Made by a program: the position numbers and the translations under genes
Notes under the pieces: generated by a model
The model's input: only the letters and a program-made list of their open reading frames with translations
Databases searched by the model: none
Told to the model about the DNA's origin: nothing
Part shown: positions 1 to 6,853 of the stretch, one piece after another
How the letters are laid out: every line of letters starts with the position of its first letter
How positions within the stretch are numbered: the stretch's first letter is position 1
Origin: an uncultured Neomegalonema sp.
GTDB taxonomy: Bacteria > Pseudomonadota > Alphaproteobacteria > Rhodobacterales > Rhodobacteraceae
Direction: 5' to 3'
DNA length: 11,047 nt
NCBI GenBank assembly: GCA_937944035.1
Contig: CALDZQ010000293.1
Coordinates: forward strand, 1-11,047

Positions 1-578
1 AGCCACGCGGCGATGATTGCCGGGGCGATGACGGGCAAAGTGACGCTGAAGAAGGCTTGTACAGGGGTGCAACCGAGGTCGCAGGCGGCTTCCTCCAGCG
101 ACGAGTCGAAACTGACCAAGCGCGAGGAAACGACGACCGAGGCAAAGCACATGCCGAAGGTGATGTGGGCGAGGATTATGGTGGTGATGCCGCGATCCAT
201 ATCCAGCGAAATGAACAGGAGCAGGAGCGAGAGGCCGGTGATGACTTCGGGCATGACGAGCGGGGCGTAAACCATGCTGGTGAAGAGCGTCCGGCCCCTG
301 AATTTGCCAGCCCTAACTAAAGCATATGCAGCCAGCGTACCGAGGAAAGTTGCGACTGTTGCCGAGACAAAAGCGACACGAAGCGTGACCCAAGCGGCCT
401 CAAGGAATGCCTCGTTTTGCAGGAGCGAGCTGTACCATTTTGTCGACCACCCGCCCCAGACGGTGACGAGTTTCGAGGCGTTGAAGCTGTAGATCACCAG
501 CAACAGAATCGGCAGGTAAAGAAATGCCATGCCGAGGGCGAGAGAGGTGGCGTTGAACCATGAGAAGCGGCGGGTCAT
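1..578 (-). CDS. potI: PotI-type polyamine ABC transporter inner-membrane permease (3' end beyond window)
   Basis: Second permease subunit of a putrescine/polyamine ABC importer; it sits in the inner membrane and pairs with PotH. Translating the minus strand from the ATG at 578 gives 192 codons before the window edge with no stop. There are hydrophobic segments at about residues 12-32, 66-88, 103-124 and 132-152, and the cytoplasmic EAA loop that docks on the ATPase begins near residue 162 (EEAACDLG) and runs into SVTLPVIAPAIIAAW. The ATG overlaps the potH stop by 4 bases (ATGA), which implies translational coupling. E. coli PotI is about 280 residues, so roughly a third is missing here because of the window boundary, not a mutation. 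Family assignment is firm; putrescine as substrate is inferred from PotF and gene order. Confidence 0.93.
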   Translation of the reverse strand, partial: MTRRFSWFNATSLALGMAFLYLPILLLVIYSFNASKLVTVWGGWSTKWYSSLLQNEAFLEAAWVTLRVAFVSATVATFLGTLAAYALVRAGKFRGRTLFTSMVYAPLVMPEVITGLSLLLLFISLDMDRGITTIILAHITFGMCFASVVVSSRLVSFDSSLEEAACDLGCTPVQAFFSVTLPVIAPAIIAAW

Positions 579-1474
579 CGGCCCAACTCCTGCTTTTCCT
601 GCTGCTTTTGGAACAGGACGATGGGGACGATCAGCAGGAGGAGTAAGACGATGGCGACGGCGCTGGCGAGGGGCCAGTCGCCGTTGGAGAAGAACTCGAC
701 CCAAAGCGTCTTGCCGATCATCAGCGTGTCCGATCCGCCCAGCAAATCGGGGATCACGAACTCACCAAGGGCGGGGATGAAGACGAGGAAACAGCCCGCG
801 ATTACGCCCGGCAGCGAGAGCGGCAACGTGACGAGGAAGAAGGCCGCGATGCGCGATGAGCCGAGGTCTTCTGCGGCCTCCAGCAGGCTTTCATCCATCT
901 TCTCAAGCGTGGCGTAGATGGGCAGGATCATGAAGGGTAAGTAGCTGTAAACAATGCCGATATAGACCGCCGTGGGCGTGTTCATGATGACCAGCGGCTC
1001 GGAAATCAGGCCGATATGGAGGAGGAGCTGGTTGAGCAAACCTTCGGTTTTAAGAATGCCGATCCACGCGTAGACGCGGATCAGGAACGATGTCCAGAAG
1101 GGCAGGATGACCAGCATAACCAGCGTTGCGCGCCATCTCTGCGGGCTGCGGGCGAGGGCGTAGGCGATGGAATAGCCGATCAGCAGCGTGAAGACGGTCG
1201 AGATACCCGCGATCTTGAGGCTGGAGAGATAGGCGTTCACGTAGAGACTGTCTTCGGCAAGGAAGACGAAGTTCTCGAAATCGAGTTCGGCGAAGAATGC
1301 CTTGAAGCCCGCCCAGCCTTCGCTGATGTCGAATTGCGGGGTATAGGGCGGGAGCGAGATGGTGATGTCGCTGAGCGAGATTTTCAGGACGATCAGGAAG
1401 GGTGCGAGAAAAAAAATCAGCAGCCACAGGTAGGGCAGCAGGACGAACAGGCGCTGGCCGGGGGTGCTTTTCAT
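575..1474 (-). CDS. potH: PotH-type polyamine ABC transporter inner-membrane permease
   Basis: First permease subunit of the polyamine importer, 299 residues. Hydrophobic stretches lie at about 10-30, 88-108, 118-140, 168-190, 224-244 and 268-290, consistent with six membrane spans. The large periplasmic loop after the first span (about 35-85) is usual in PotB/PotH proteins. The EAA coupling motif is at about 199-225 (EAAEDLGSSRIAAFF then LPGVIAG). The sequence also carries the family-typical LPFWTSFLIRVYAW stretch near 124. The start is preceded by a modest purine-rich AGGCGGGG. The gene lies 61 bp after the ATPase gene and overlaps potI by 4 bases. It is somewhat shorter at the N-terminus than E. 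coli PotH. Confidence 0.94.
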   Translation of the reverse strand: MKSTPGQRLFVLLPYLWLLIFFLAPFLIVLKISLSDITISLPPYTPQFDISEGWAGFKAFFAELDFENFVFLAEDSLYVNAYLSSLKIAGISTVFTLLIGYSIAYALARSPQRWRATLVMLVILPFWTSFLIRVYAWIGILKTEGLLNQLLLHIGLISEPLVIMNTPTAVYIGIVYSYLPFMILPIYATLEKMDESLLEAAEDLGSSRIAAFFLVTLPLSLPGVIAGCFLVFIPALGEFVIPDLLGGSDTLMIGKTLWVEFFSNGDWPLASAVAIVLLLLLIVPIVLFQKQQEKQELGR

Positions 1475-1511
1475 GCCGGATGCCCCGCCTGCACTGGGTA
1501 TGACGTTGTTT

Positions 1512-1535
1512 TTGCGGGTATTCCCGTTCCCGCAA
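1512..1535 (-). other. Hairpin in the potG-potH gap
   Basis: Perfect 7-bp inverted repeat, TTGCGGG at 1512-1518 and CCCGCAA at 1529-1535, with a 10-nt loop. It begins directly after the potG stop codon in the transcribed direction. No run of U follows, so it is not a convincing intrinsic terminator. It could stabilise or process the mRNA between the two cistrons. Function is inference. Confidence 0.4.
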
Positions 1536-2666
1536 TCATGCCGTCAACAGGACGCCGGCGTCCTCCCTCCAATGGACCCAGACTTTATCCTCCCACGTAA
1601 TGCCGCGATTGGCGGCGCGGTGGAGGTTGGATTCTTGGGCTTTTATGATCGCGCCCGTGGGCAGCTCGACGTGGTAGGTGGTGATGTTGCCGAGATAGGC
1701 GATGTCGATGACTTCGCCCTGGACGGCGTTGTCTTTGCCCTCAGGGCGCGATTTGGCGATGCCGACTTTTTCCGGCCTGAGCGCGAGCCAGACGGTTGTG
1801 CCGACGGGGGGCGTAGCGTCTGAGATGACGCGCAGATCGTCGCTGCCCTCGTTCCACGCAAGCGCAATGCCGCCCCGGTTGGCCGTGCCGCTGCGGCCTT
1901 CGATGATGTTCACCTCGCCAATAAAGTCGGCCACGAAGCGGGAGGCGGGGTGTTCGTAAAGGTCCATCGGCGGGGCGACTTGAGCAATTTCACCGTTGTT
2001 CATCACGGCGATGCGCGAGGAGACTGTCATCGCCTCCTCTTGATCGTGGGTGACGATGACGAAGGTTGTGCCGAGGGTTTCCTGAATATTCATCAGCTCG
2101 AACTGGGTTTGCTGGCGCAGCTTTTTGTCGAGCGCGCCGAGTGGTTCGTCGAGCAGCAGGAGACGGGGGCGTTTGACGAGGGCGCGGGCGAGGGCGACGC
2201 GCTGGCGCTGTCCGCCGGAAAGCTGGTGCGGCTTGCGTTTGCCGAAATCGGTCAGTTGGACCAATTTCATAATGCCGTTGACGCGCTCGGCGGTTTCGTC
2301 AGCCGGGATGCCTTCGCGTTTGAGGCCGAAGGCGATGTTTTTCTCGACGGTGAGGTGCGGAAAGAGGGCGTAGGACTGGAACATCATGTTCACCGGGCGC
2401 TTGGCCGGCGGGATGGGGCCGATGTCTTGTCCGTCGAGCAGAATTTGGCCCGATGTGGGTGTCTCAAAGCCTGCTAGCATCCGCATCAGCGTTGTCTTGC
2501 CGCAACCGGACGGGCCAAGGATGGCGAAAAACTCGCGTTCGTAGATGTTGACGCTGAGATCGTGGATCGCCTGAAACGCGCCGAAGAATTTGCTGACCGA
2601 TTTTATCTCAATCAGCGGTTTCTTTTCGGGTTCATCCCAAGGGGCGAAAGAACTGAATCCGGCCAT
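1536..2666 (-). CDS. potG: PotG/PotA-type polyamine ABC transporter ATP-binding protein
   Basis: ATPase that powers polyamine import on the cytoplasmic face of the PotHI permease. It has 376 residues, essentially the length of E. coli PotG (377). All ABC motifs are intact: Walker A GPSGCGKTT at 51-59, Q-loop Q97 (MMFQSYALFPH), signature LSGGQ at 149-153, Walker B LLLLDEP at 169-175, D-loop ALD at 178-180 and switch histidine H207 (VTHDQEEAM). The C-terminal third (about 280-370) looks like the TOBE regulatory domain, and it ends VLLTA much as PotG ends VVLTV. An AGGA sequence lies about 9 bases upstream of the ATG. Gene order binding protein-ATPase-permease-permease favours PotG over PotA, whose operon usually has the ATPase first. 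Confidence 0.95.
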   Translation of the reverse strand: MAGFSSFAPWDEPEKKPLIEIKSVSKFFGAFQAIHDLSVNIYEREFFAILGPSGCGKTTLMRMLAGFETPTSGQILLDGQDIGPIPPAKRPVNMMFQSYALFPHLTVEKNIAFGLKREGIPADETAERVNGIMKLVQLTDFGKRKPHQLSGGQRQRVALARALVKRPRLLLLDEPLGALDKKLRQQTQFELMNIQETLGTTFVIVTHDQEEAMTVSSRIAVMNNGEIAQVAPPMDLYEHPASRFVADFIGEVNIIEGRSGTANRGGIALAWNEGSDDLRVISDATPPVGTTVWLALRPEKVGIAKSRPEGKDNAVQGEVIDIAYLGNITTYHVELPTGAIIKAQESNLHRAANRGITWEDKVWVHWREDAGVLLTA

Positions 2667-2688
2667 TTACGTATCCTGTGATCGTAAA

Positions 2689-2712
2689 GCGCGCTCCGTT
2701 AGCAGAGCGCGC
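2689..2712 (-). other. GC-rich hairpin between potF and potG
   Basis: Perfect 8-bp inverted repeat, GCGCGCTC at 2689-2696 and GAGCGCGC at 2705-2712, with an 8-nt loop. It starts 8 bases past the potF stop codon. Only three U residues follow in the transcript, so at most it is a leaky terminator. A stem here would protect the upstream potF message, a common way to make binding protein in excess of the membrane components. Function is inferred from position. Confidence 0.5.
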
Positions 2713-2720
2713 GGAACGTC

Positions 2721-3830
2721 TTATTGGCCGGTTTTGACCTTGGTCCACATGCGTGTGACGACGCGGTTTACCTTTGGCGGGTAGGCCGTAACCGAGTAGA
2801 GGTTTGCGAGCGTCTCTTTGCTCGGATAGATCGCCGGATCGCCGATCACATCTGCATTCAACAGACCTTGTGAGCCGAGGTTGCCGTTGGCGTAATAGAC
2901 GTAGTTCGACGCCTTGGCCATCACATAGGCGCGCAGGATAAAGTCGATGAAGGCGTGGGCATGGGCCGGGTTTGGCGCATCGGTCGGGATCGCCATCTGG
3001 TCAAACCACATCAGCGCGCCCTCTTTGGGGATCGAGTAGGCGATTGTGATGCCGTTGCCAGCCTCATCGGCACGGGCGAGCGCTTGCAGGACATCGCCGG
3101 ACCAGCCGAACGCCACGCAGATGTCGCCGTTAGCGAGGGCGTTGATGTATTCTGAAGAGTGGAATTTCTGAATATGCGGGCGGACCGCCATCAGGACTTC
3201 TTCGGTCTTTTTCAGGACTTCCACGTCTTTGGTGTTGGGATCTTCGCCGATATATTTCAGCGCCGCCGGGATGATCTCGGTCGGGGCGTCGAGTACGTGA
3301 ATGCCGCAGCTTGCCAGCTTTTCCGCATTGGCGGGATCGAACAGCAGGGCGAGGGAATCGGTCGGTGCGTCGTCGCCGAGGACTTCTTTCACCTTATCGA
3401 CATTGTAGCCGATGCCGGTCGTGCCCCACATGTAGTTGATTGAGTGCTCGTTGCCGGGATCGTACACGGCTGTGCGCTCATCAATCGCGGTCCAGACGTT
3501 GCCCAAATGCGGGAGTTTGGATTTGTCGAGCTTCTGGAACGCGCCCGCTTCAATCTGGCGGCTAAGGAATGTGCCGGTCGGGACAACGACGTCGTAGCCG
3601 GAGCCGCCCGCGAGCATTTTGGTTTGCAGCAGCTCGTTCGAGTCAAACACATCGTAACGCACTTTGATGCCCGTTTCGGCCTCAAAATCCGCGAGAATGC
3701 TCTCGTCAATGTAGTCGGACCAGTTGTAGACGTTCACAACCTTTTCGTCTTCGGCATACGCGCCGCTGGTGAGGGCGGCGGCGGAAAGGGTGGCAGCCGT
3801 AACGGCGGCGAGCGCGTGAGTGAATTTCAT
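2721..3830 (-). CDS. potF: PotF-type periplasmic putrescine/polyamine-binding protein
   Basis: Periplasmic solute receptor that delivers polyamine to the PotGHI complex; 369 residues against 370 in E. coli PotF. A Sec signal peptide covers residues 1-26 with a hydrophobic Ala-rich core and an AYA|EDE cleavage site. The mature protein opens with the polyamine-site motif NWSDY at 36-40, numbered identically to E. coli PotF. Other recognisable ligand-site positions are T87-F88, E185, W243, D246, D277 and Y313. Family stretches include DVFDSNELL (60-68), TTGIGYNVDKVK (137-148) and the C-terminal MWTKVKTGQ. At the position of E. coli Phe276 this protein has W275, as in spermidine-type PotD, so the ligand may be larger than putrescine. 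A Shine-Dalgarno-like GGGAG lies about 8 bases before the ATG. Confidence 0.95.
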   Translation of the reverse strand: MKFTHALAAVTAATLSAAALTSGAYAEDEKVVNVYNWSDYIDESILADFEAETGIKVRYDVFDSNELLQTKMLAGGSGYDVVVPTGTFLSRQIEAGAFQKLDKSKLPHLGNVWTAIDERTAVYDPGNEHSINYMWGTTGIGYNVDKVKEVLGDDAPTDSLALLFDPANAEKLASCGIHVLDAPTEIIPAALKYIGEDPNTKDVEVLKKTEEVLMAVRPHIQKFHSSEYINALANGDICVAFGWSGDVLQALARADEAGNGITIAYSIPKEGALMWFDQMAIPTDAPNPAHAHAFIDFILRAYVMAKASNYVYYANGNLGSQGLLNADVIGDPAIYPSKETLANLYSVTAYPPKVNRVVTRMWTKVKTGQ

Positions 3831-3840
3831 ATGAGGATCT

Positions 3841-3858
3841 CCCGAATCATTGTTCGGG
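3841..3858 (-). promoter_or_regulatory. Hairpin overlapping the potF ribosome-binding site
   Basis: A 6-bp perfect inverted repeat, CCCGAA at 3841-3846 and TTCGGG at 3853-3858, with a 6-nt loop. In the minus-strand transcript the downstream arm ends in GGG, which is also the first half of the probable potF Shine-Dalgarno sequence GGGAG (3839-3843). Folding could reduce ribosome access. It could equally be a protein operator or chance. Confidence 0.35.
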
Positions 3859-3871
3859 TGCAGATTAACAG

Positions 3872-3953
3872 CAAGTTAGGAAACAGCAGCGGGAAATTGG
3901 GGGATGCAGTCAAACGCTTAGTTGTTAGCCCGCAGGATGCCTACCCTAACTTG
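3872..3953. repeat. 9-bp inverted repeat flanking the potF upstream gap
   Basis: CAAGTTAGG at 3872-3880 and its exact complement CCTAACTTG at 3945-3953 face each other across 64 bases, and a related GTTAG core lies at 3924-3928. The interval is where a potF promoter should be, although I cannot pick out a good -35/-10 pair there. The right arm overlaps the end of the upstream ligase gene (stop at 3946-3948). A pair of regulator sites is possible; chance is not excluded. Confidence 0.25.
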
Positions 3954-4812
3954 TCAGCAACCCCACAACCTCATCCGGTGAGCGGGCGAGCTTTGCACCT
4001 GCGGCCTCCAAGATCGCGCCTTTTTGCTCGATTGAGCCGGAGCCGAGCGTGGCAAGTGTTCCGGCGTGGCCCATGCGGCGGTCTTCGGGGGCGTGGCGGC
4101 CTACAAGCAGAGCGACGACCGGCTTGGAGAAGCTTTCGGCGGCTAGGTAATCTGCTGCGGCTTCTTCTTCGACGCCGCCCAGTTCGCCGATCAGCACGAT
4201 GCTTTTGGTCTGTGGGTCGTCCTTAAACAGCGCGAGACACTCGGCGAAGCCGATGCCGTGGATGGGATCACCACCGATACCAATTGTCGTTGACTGACCC
4301 AAGCCCCCCGCGTTGGTCAGCGCGACAATTTCGGATGTCAGCGATGCCGACCGCGCCACGATTCCCACTGAGCCGGGACGCGCGTCGCCTGTCTGCATCA
4401 CGCCGATTTTGCACGCGCCCGGTGTCAGTACGCCTTGTGAATTGGGTCCGACCAGTCGCGTGGACGACCCTGAAAGTGCTGCCTTCACGCGCAGCATATC
4501 CAGCGTTGGTATCCGTTCGGTCACGCAGACGATCAAGCCGATTTCCACCTCAATAGCCTCAATCATCGCATCGGCCGCGTAGGCGGCGGGGACCATTATC
4601 ATACTCGCATCCGCGCCTGTTTCGGCCACCGCATCGAGGGCTGTGTCGAATACCGGCAGGCCGAGATGCTGCGAACCGCCCTTGCCCGGCCGCACACCAC
4701 CCACATACGTGCCGGGGGCATAACGCATCGCCAGTTCGGCATAGAATGTGGCGGAGCGCCCGGTCATGCCCTGCACGATGACGCGGGTATTTTTATCGAT
4801 CAGGATACCCAT
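3946..4812 (-). CDS. Succinyl-CoA synthetase alpha-like subunit of an ADP-forming acid-CoA ligase
   Basis: CoA-binding and phosphohistidine subunit of a SucCD-type ligase (acid + CoA + ATP to acyl-CoA + ADP + Pi), 288 residues against 289 in E. coli SucD. It has the N-terminal CoA-binding Rossmann domain (GILIDKNTRVIVQGMTG, 2-18; VGGVRPGKGG, 37-46), the ligase domain with IGIGGDPI (177-184) and E210 (IGELGG), and the phosphorylated histidine H249 in RRMGHAG. Two conserved segments differ from normal SucD: GPNCPG has become GPNSQG (122-127) and RSGTLTYE has become RSASLTSE (154-161). It shares one base with the stop of the beta-like gene (TAATG), so the two are translationally coupled. The divergent formyl-CoA genes suggest the substrate is not succinate. 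A malate-, glycolate-, lactate- or oxalate-CoA ligase are alternatives; the substrate is unknown. Confidence 0.85.
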   Translation of the reverse strand: MGILIDKNTRVIVQGMTGRSATFYAELAMRYAPGTYVGGVRPGKGGSQHLGLPVFDTALDAVAETGADASMIMVPAAYAADAMIEAIEVEIGLIVCVTERIPTLDMLRVKAALSGSSTRLVGPNSQGVLTPGACKIGVMQTGDARPGSVGIVARSASLTSEIVALTNAGGLGQSTTIGIGGDPIHGIGFAECLALFKDDPQTKSIVLIGELGGVEEEAAADYLAAESFSKPVVALLVGRHAPEDRRMGHAGTLATLGSGSIEQKGAILEAAGAKLARSPDEVVGLLTS

Positions 4813-5984
4813 TACGCAGCCCCCTTCGACAGTTTAACCGCCATTGCGACCGCTTCTGTCATGCTTCCCGCGTGGTGATGGGGCAGGTCTTTGTCATCCA
4901 TCATCCGCCGCGCCCAATCGGCATTATGCCCCGCCACCCGAAACACAATCGGCGGCTTTCGTGTGCTGCGTTGATAGGCAAAGCCCAGCGAGCCGACCAC
5001 AAGGTCGCAGGCCGTCATCCCGCCACCGTGGATGTTCACCAGAAGCACGTTGACCGCAGGGTCTTCGATTAGCAAGCCGATGCCGCGCGCGATCTGGAAA
5101 CTGGTTGCCGTGGTGCGGATGTCCATGAAGTTAGCGGGTGCGCCGCCGTGTTCAACGACCATGTCATAGGTCGCAAGTCCAAGCCCTGCGCCATTTGTGA
5201 CAAGACCGATGTCGCCTTCCATTTTCACGAAGTTGATTTCGTTGCGCTGAGCTATCAATTCACTGGGGTCGAGATGGACGTTATGTGACAGCGCCTCGAA
5301 TTCGGGATGCCTGAACAGGGCGTTGTCATCCAGCACTATCTTCGCATCAATCGCGACCGCACCGCCATCCGGCATCAAAGCCAGCGGATTGATCTCGATC
5401 AGGCGCGCATCTGTGTCGAAGAAAGCTTTCACCAGCGCCTCGATCACCGAGCAAACAGAAGCTATATGCGCTTCCTCAACCCCGACATTCGCCAGGAATG
5501 CAGCCAATTCCGCCGGATTATGCGCACCATCCCGCTCAAGCGCGTATTTCTGGACCAGTTGAGGCGCTTTGCGGGCATTTTCCTCAAAATCCATACCCCC
5601 GGCTATAGATGCCATCAAAGTCGGGCGTGCGTTGCGCTGGTCGATCAGCAGTGACAGAAACAACGCTGTATCAAAATGCAGGGCTTCTTCGATATACACA
5701 CTGCGAACACACTCGCCTTTCGGCCCTGTTTGCGCCGTCACCAGTGTTTGCCCAATGAGCGCATCCGTTGCCGCACCCGCTTGAACAGCGCCGTCAGCAA
5801 ATTTTATTCCGCCCGCCAATCCGCGTCCTCCGGCCCGGATCAATGCCTTGACCACAAGCTTTTCCGTTGCCAGCATTGCAGCGACGCCCCCGCCAGCAAT
5901 GCCGTTATCCGCGACGCCACCACGAGGCAGCGCAATGCCGAATCCGCCCAAAATTTTCTTCGCTTCCGCCTCTTGAAGAAACAT
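4812..5984 (-). CDS. Succinyl-CoA synthetase beta-like subunit of an ADP-forming acid-CoA ligase
   Basis: Nucleotide- and acid-binding partner of the alpha-like subunit, 390 residues against 388 in E. coli SucC. The ATP-grasp part shows VVKALIRAGGRGLAGGIK (44-61) and the metal/nucleotide strand LIEINPLAL (195-203), followed by DAKIVLDDNALFR. The C-terminal domain shows VTNGAGLGLATYD (262-274) and GGAPANFMDI (280-289). The normally invariant acid-binding loop DVGGGAT reads DIRTTAT here (288-294), and the next loop, NIFGGIVRCD in SucC, reads NIHGGGMTACD (317-327). These changes point to a different acid. The start at 5984 is fixed by a strong AAGGGGG 5 bases upstream; the frame stays open to 6059, but that extension lacks a ribosome-binding site and covers the divergent regulatory region. 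Substrate unknown. Confidence 0.85.
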   Translation of the reverse strand: MFLQEAEAKKILGGFGIALPRGGVADNGIAGGGVAAMLATEKLVVKALIRAGGRGLAGGIKFADGAVQAGAATDALIGQTLVTAQTGPKGECVRSVYIEEALHFDTALFLSLLIDQRNARPTLMASIAGGMDFEENARKAPQLVQKYALERDGAHNPAELAAFLANVGVEEAHIASVCSVIEALVKAFFDTDARLIEINPLALMPDGGAVAIDAKIVLDDNALFRHPEFEALSHNVHLDPSELIAQRNEINFVKMEGDIGLVTNGAGLGLATYDMVVEHGGAPANFMDIRTTATSFQIARGIGLLIEDPAVNVLLVNIHGGGMTACDLVVGSLGFAYQRSTRKPPIVFRVAGHNADWARRMMDDKDLPHHHAGSMTEAVAMAVKLSKGAA

Positions 5985-5989
5985 CTGAT

Positions 5990-5996
5990 CCCCCTT
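5990..5996 (-). promoter_or_regulatory. Ribosome-binding site of the beta-like ligase gene
   Basis: AAGGGGG in the minus-strand message, 5 bases before the ATG at 5984. It decides that start over the open extension further upstream. Confidence 0.75.
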
Positions 5997-6022
5997 AGCC
6001 GTCCTCACGTCGCGATTCACCG

Positions 6023-6050
6023 TTGACGGTTTGCCTGACTGGCGTATGGT
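6023..6050 (+). promoter_or_regulatory. Probable sigma-70 promoter of the gntR operon
   Basis: TTGACG at 6023-6028 and TATGGT at 6045-6050 are separated by 16 bases, giving a -35 matching 5 of 6 and a -10 matching 4 of 6 consensus positions. Transcription would start near 6057, leaving a leader of about 35 bases before the regulator ATG at 6092. This also argues against any translation start upstream of 6057. I found no equally good promoter for the divergent ligase genes. Confidence 0.5.
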
Positions 6051-6056
6051 ACACCA
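6047..6056. promoter_or_regulatory. GntR/FCD-type operator candidate
   Basis: TGGTACACCA is an inverted repeat (TGGT-AC-ACCA) fitting the TnGTnnACnA pattern known for FadR/FCD-subfamily GntR regulators. It overlaps the -10 box of the probable gntR promoter and sits between the divergent ligase and gntR transcription units. A bound regulator would block its own promoter and could also act on the ligase genes. The pattern is seen; binding is inferred. Confidence 0.5.
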
Positions 6057-6091
6057 CATACATTGATTCTCTGCAAGGACCGCACCCCGGT

Positions 6092-6805
6092 ATGGCGAGC
6101 ATCTTAAATTTGAGACCCGTTGATGGTAGCTTCAGCCTTGGAGATCACATCTATGATGTGCTTCGTGAGGCAATCCTCAACATGAAAGTCTATGATGCGG
6201 AAACAGATTTGCGCCTTGATGAGCGGGCGCTTTCCGATGCGCTGAAAATTTCCCGCACTCCTGTTCGTGAAGCGTTGGTACGGTTGGAGCAGGATGGTTT
6301 CGTCGAGGTCCGGCCCCGCAAAGGTGTTTTTGTTTTGCGCAAATCCCACATCGAGATCATGGAGATGATTATCGTCTGGGCCGCGCTCGAAAGCATGGCT
6401 GTACGTCTGTTGATTGAACATGCGACTGACGAAGAGATTGCCTCGCTTCGTGATCTGGCTGCCCAATACAGCAGCGACGATGCCAGGGCGCGGATTGAGG
6501 AATACTCAGAGGCGAACATCGCCTTTCACCAGCGCATTCTCGAACTATCAAAATGTGCGATGCTGAAAACCATCGCAGATGGCTTGTTTCTGCATATGCG
6601 CGCTGTACGCCGCAAGGCGATGGCTGAGGAAGACCGCTCGTCCCGCTCCGTCGTTGAGCATATGAGCATTATCGAAGCGCTTGAAAGTCGTGATGCCGAC
6701 CGGGCTGCGGATCAAGTGCGTAACCATACGATGAAACTGCACGATCATGTGCGCGATACTTGGACTGATCTCGATCAACCACAGACAAAAAACGCAGCGG
6801 GATAA
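6092..6805 (+). CDS. GntR-family (FCD subfamily) transcriptional regulator
   Basis: Cytoplasmic DNA-binding regulator of 237 residues. The N-terminal winged helix-turn-helix covers about 15-83, with the typical LDERALSDALKISRTPVREA (42-61) recognition region and the wing RPRKGVFV (74-81). The rest is an all-helical FCD ligand domain with candidate metal ligands N142/H146 (ANIAFH), H190 (VEHM) and H212 (RNH); FCD proteins usually bind a metal-chelated carboxylic acid. The start at 6092 has AAGGA upstream at 6075-6079, slightly far (12 bases), and lies after the probable transcription start; an upstream in-frame TTG at 6023 is really part of the -35 box. It leads the plus-strand operon and diverges from the acid-CoA ligase genes, so a carboxylic acid substrate or its CoA ester is the likely effector. 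Repressor or activator role cannot be told. Confidence 0.92.
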   Translation: MASILNLRPVDGSFSLGDHIYDVLREAILNMKVYDAETDLRLDERALSDALKISRTPVREALVRLEQDGFVEVRPRKGVFVLRKSHIEIMEMIIVWAALESMAVRLLIEHATDEEIASLRDLAAQYSSDDARARIEEYSEANIAFHQRILELSKCAMLKTIADGLFLHMRAVRRKAMAEEDRSSRSVVEHMSIIEALESRDADRAADQVRNHTMKLHDHVRDTWTDLDQPQTKNAAG

Positions 6806-6817
6806 CCCGCGCGCTGG

Positions 6818-6836
6818 CACGGGCAGAAGTCCCGTG
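6818..6836 (+). other. Hairpin in the gntR to lyase gap
   Basis: CACGGG at 6818-6823 pairs with CCCGTG at 6831-6836 around a 7-nt loop, 8 bases before the Shine-Dalgarno of the next gene. No U-run follows, so read-through is expected; it could set relative expression of the regulator and the enzyme. Confidence 0.35.
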
Positions 6837-6843
6837 ACCGAAT

Positions 6844-6849
6844 GGAGGA
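6844..6849 (+). promoter_or_regulatory. Ribosome-binding site choosing the lyase start
   Basis: A perfect GGAGGA ends 4 bases before the ATG at 6854. An in-frame ATG at 6842 overlaps this very sequence and has no ribosome-binding site of its own, so 6854 is the better start. Confidence 0.75.
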
Positions 6850-6853
6850 AGAC

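Noticed and set aside
2689..2712. Intrinsic terminator after potF
   Set aside because: The stem is good but only three U residues follow, and potG continues in the same direction with its own start nearby; kept as a hairpin only.
3444..4226. Plus-strand open frame crossing the potF start and ligase gene
   Set aside because: Spans two confident minus-strand genes and their intergenic region; Arg-rich composition of a shadow frame.
3946..5984. TCA-cycle sucCD
   Set aside because: No TCA genes nearby, reading order and phosphohistidine fit, but conserved acid-binding and phosphate loops differ; kept as an acid-CoA ligase of unknown substrate.
6023..6091. N-terminal extension of the GntR regulator from the TTG at 6023
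   Set aside because: That TTG is the first codon-sized part of a -35 box, and the extension would precede the probable transcription start; no ribosome-binding site.
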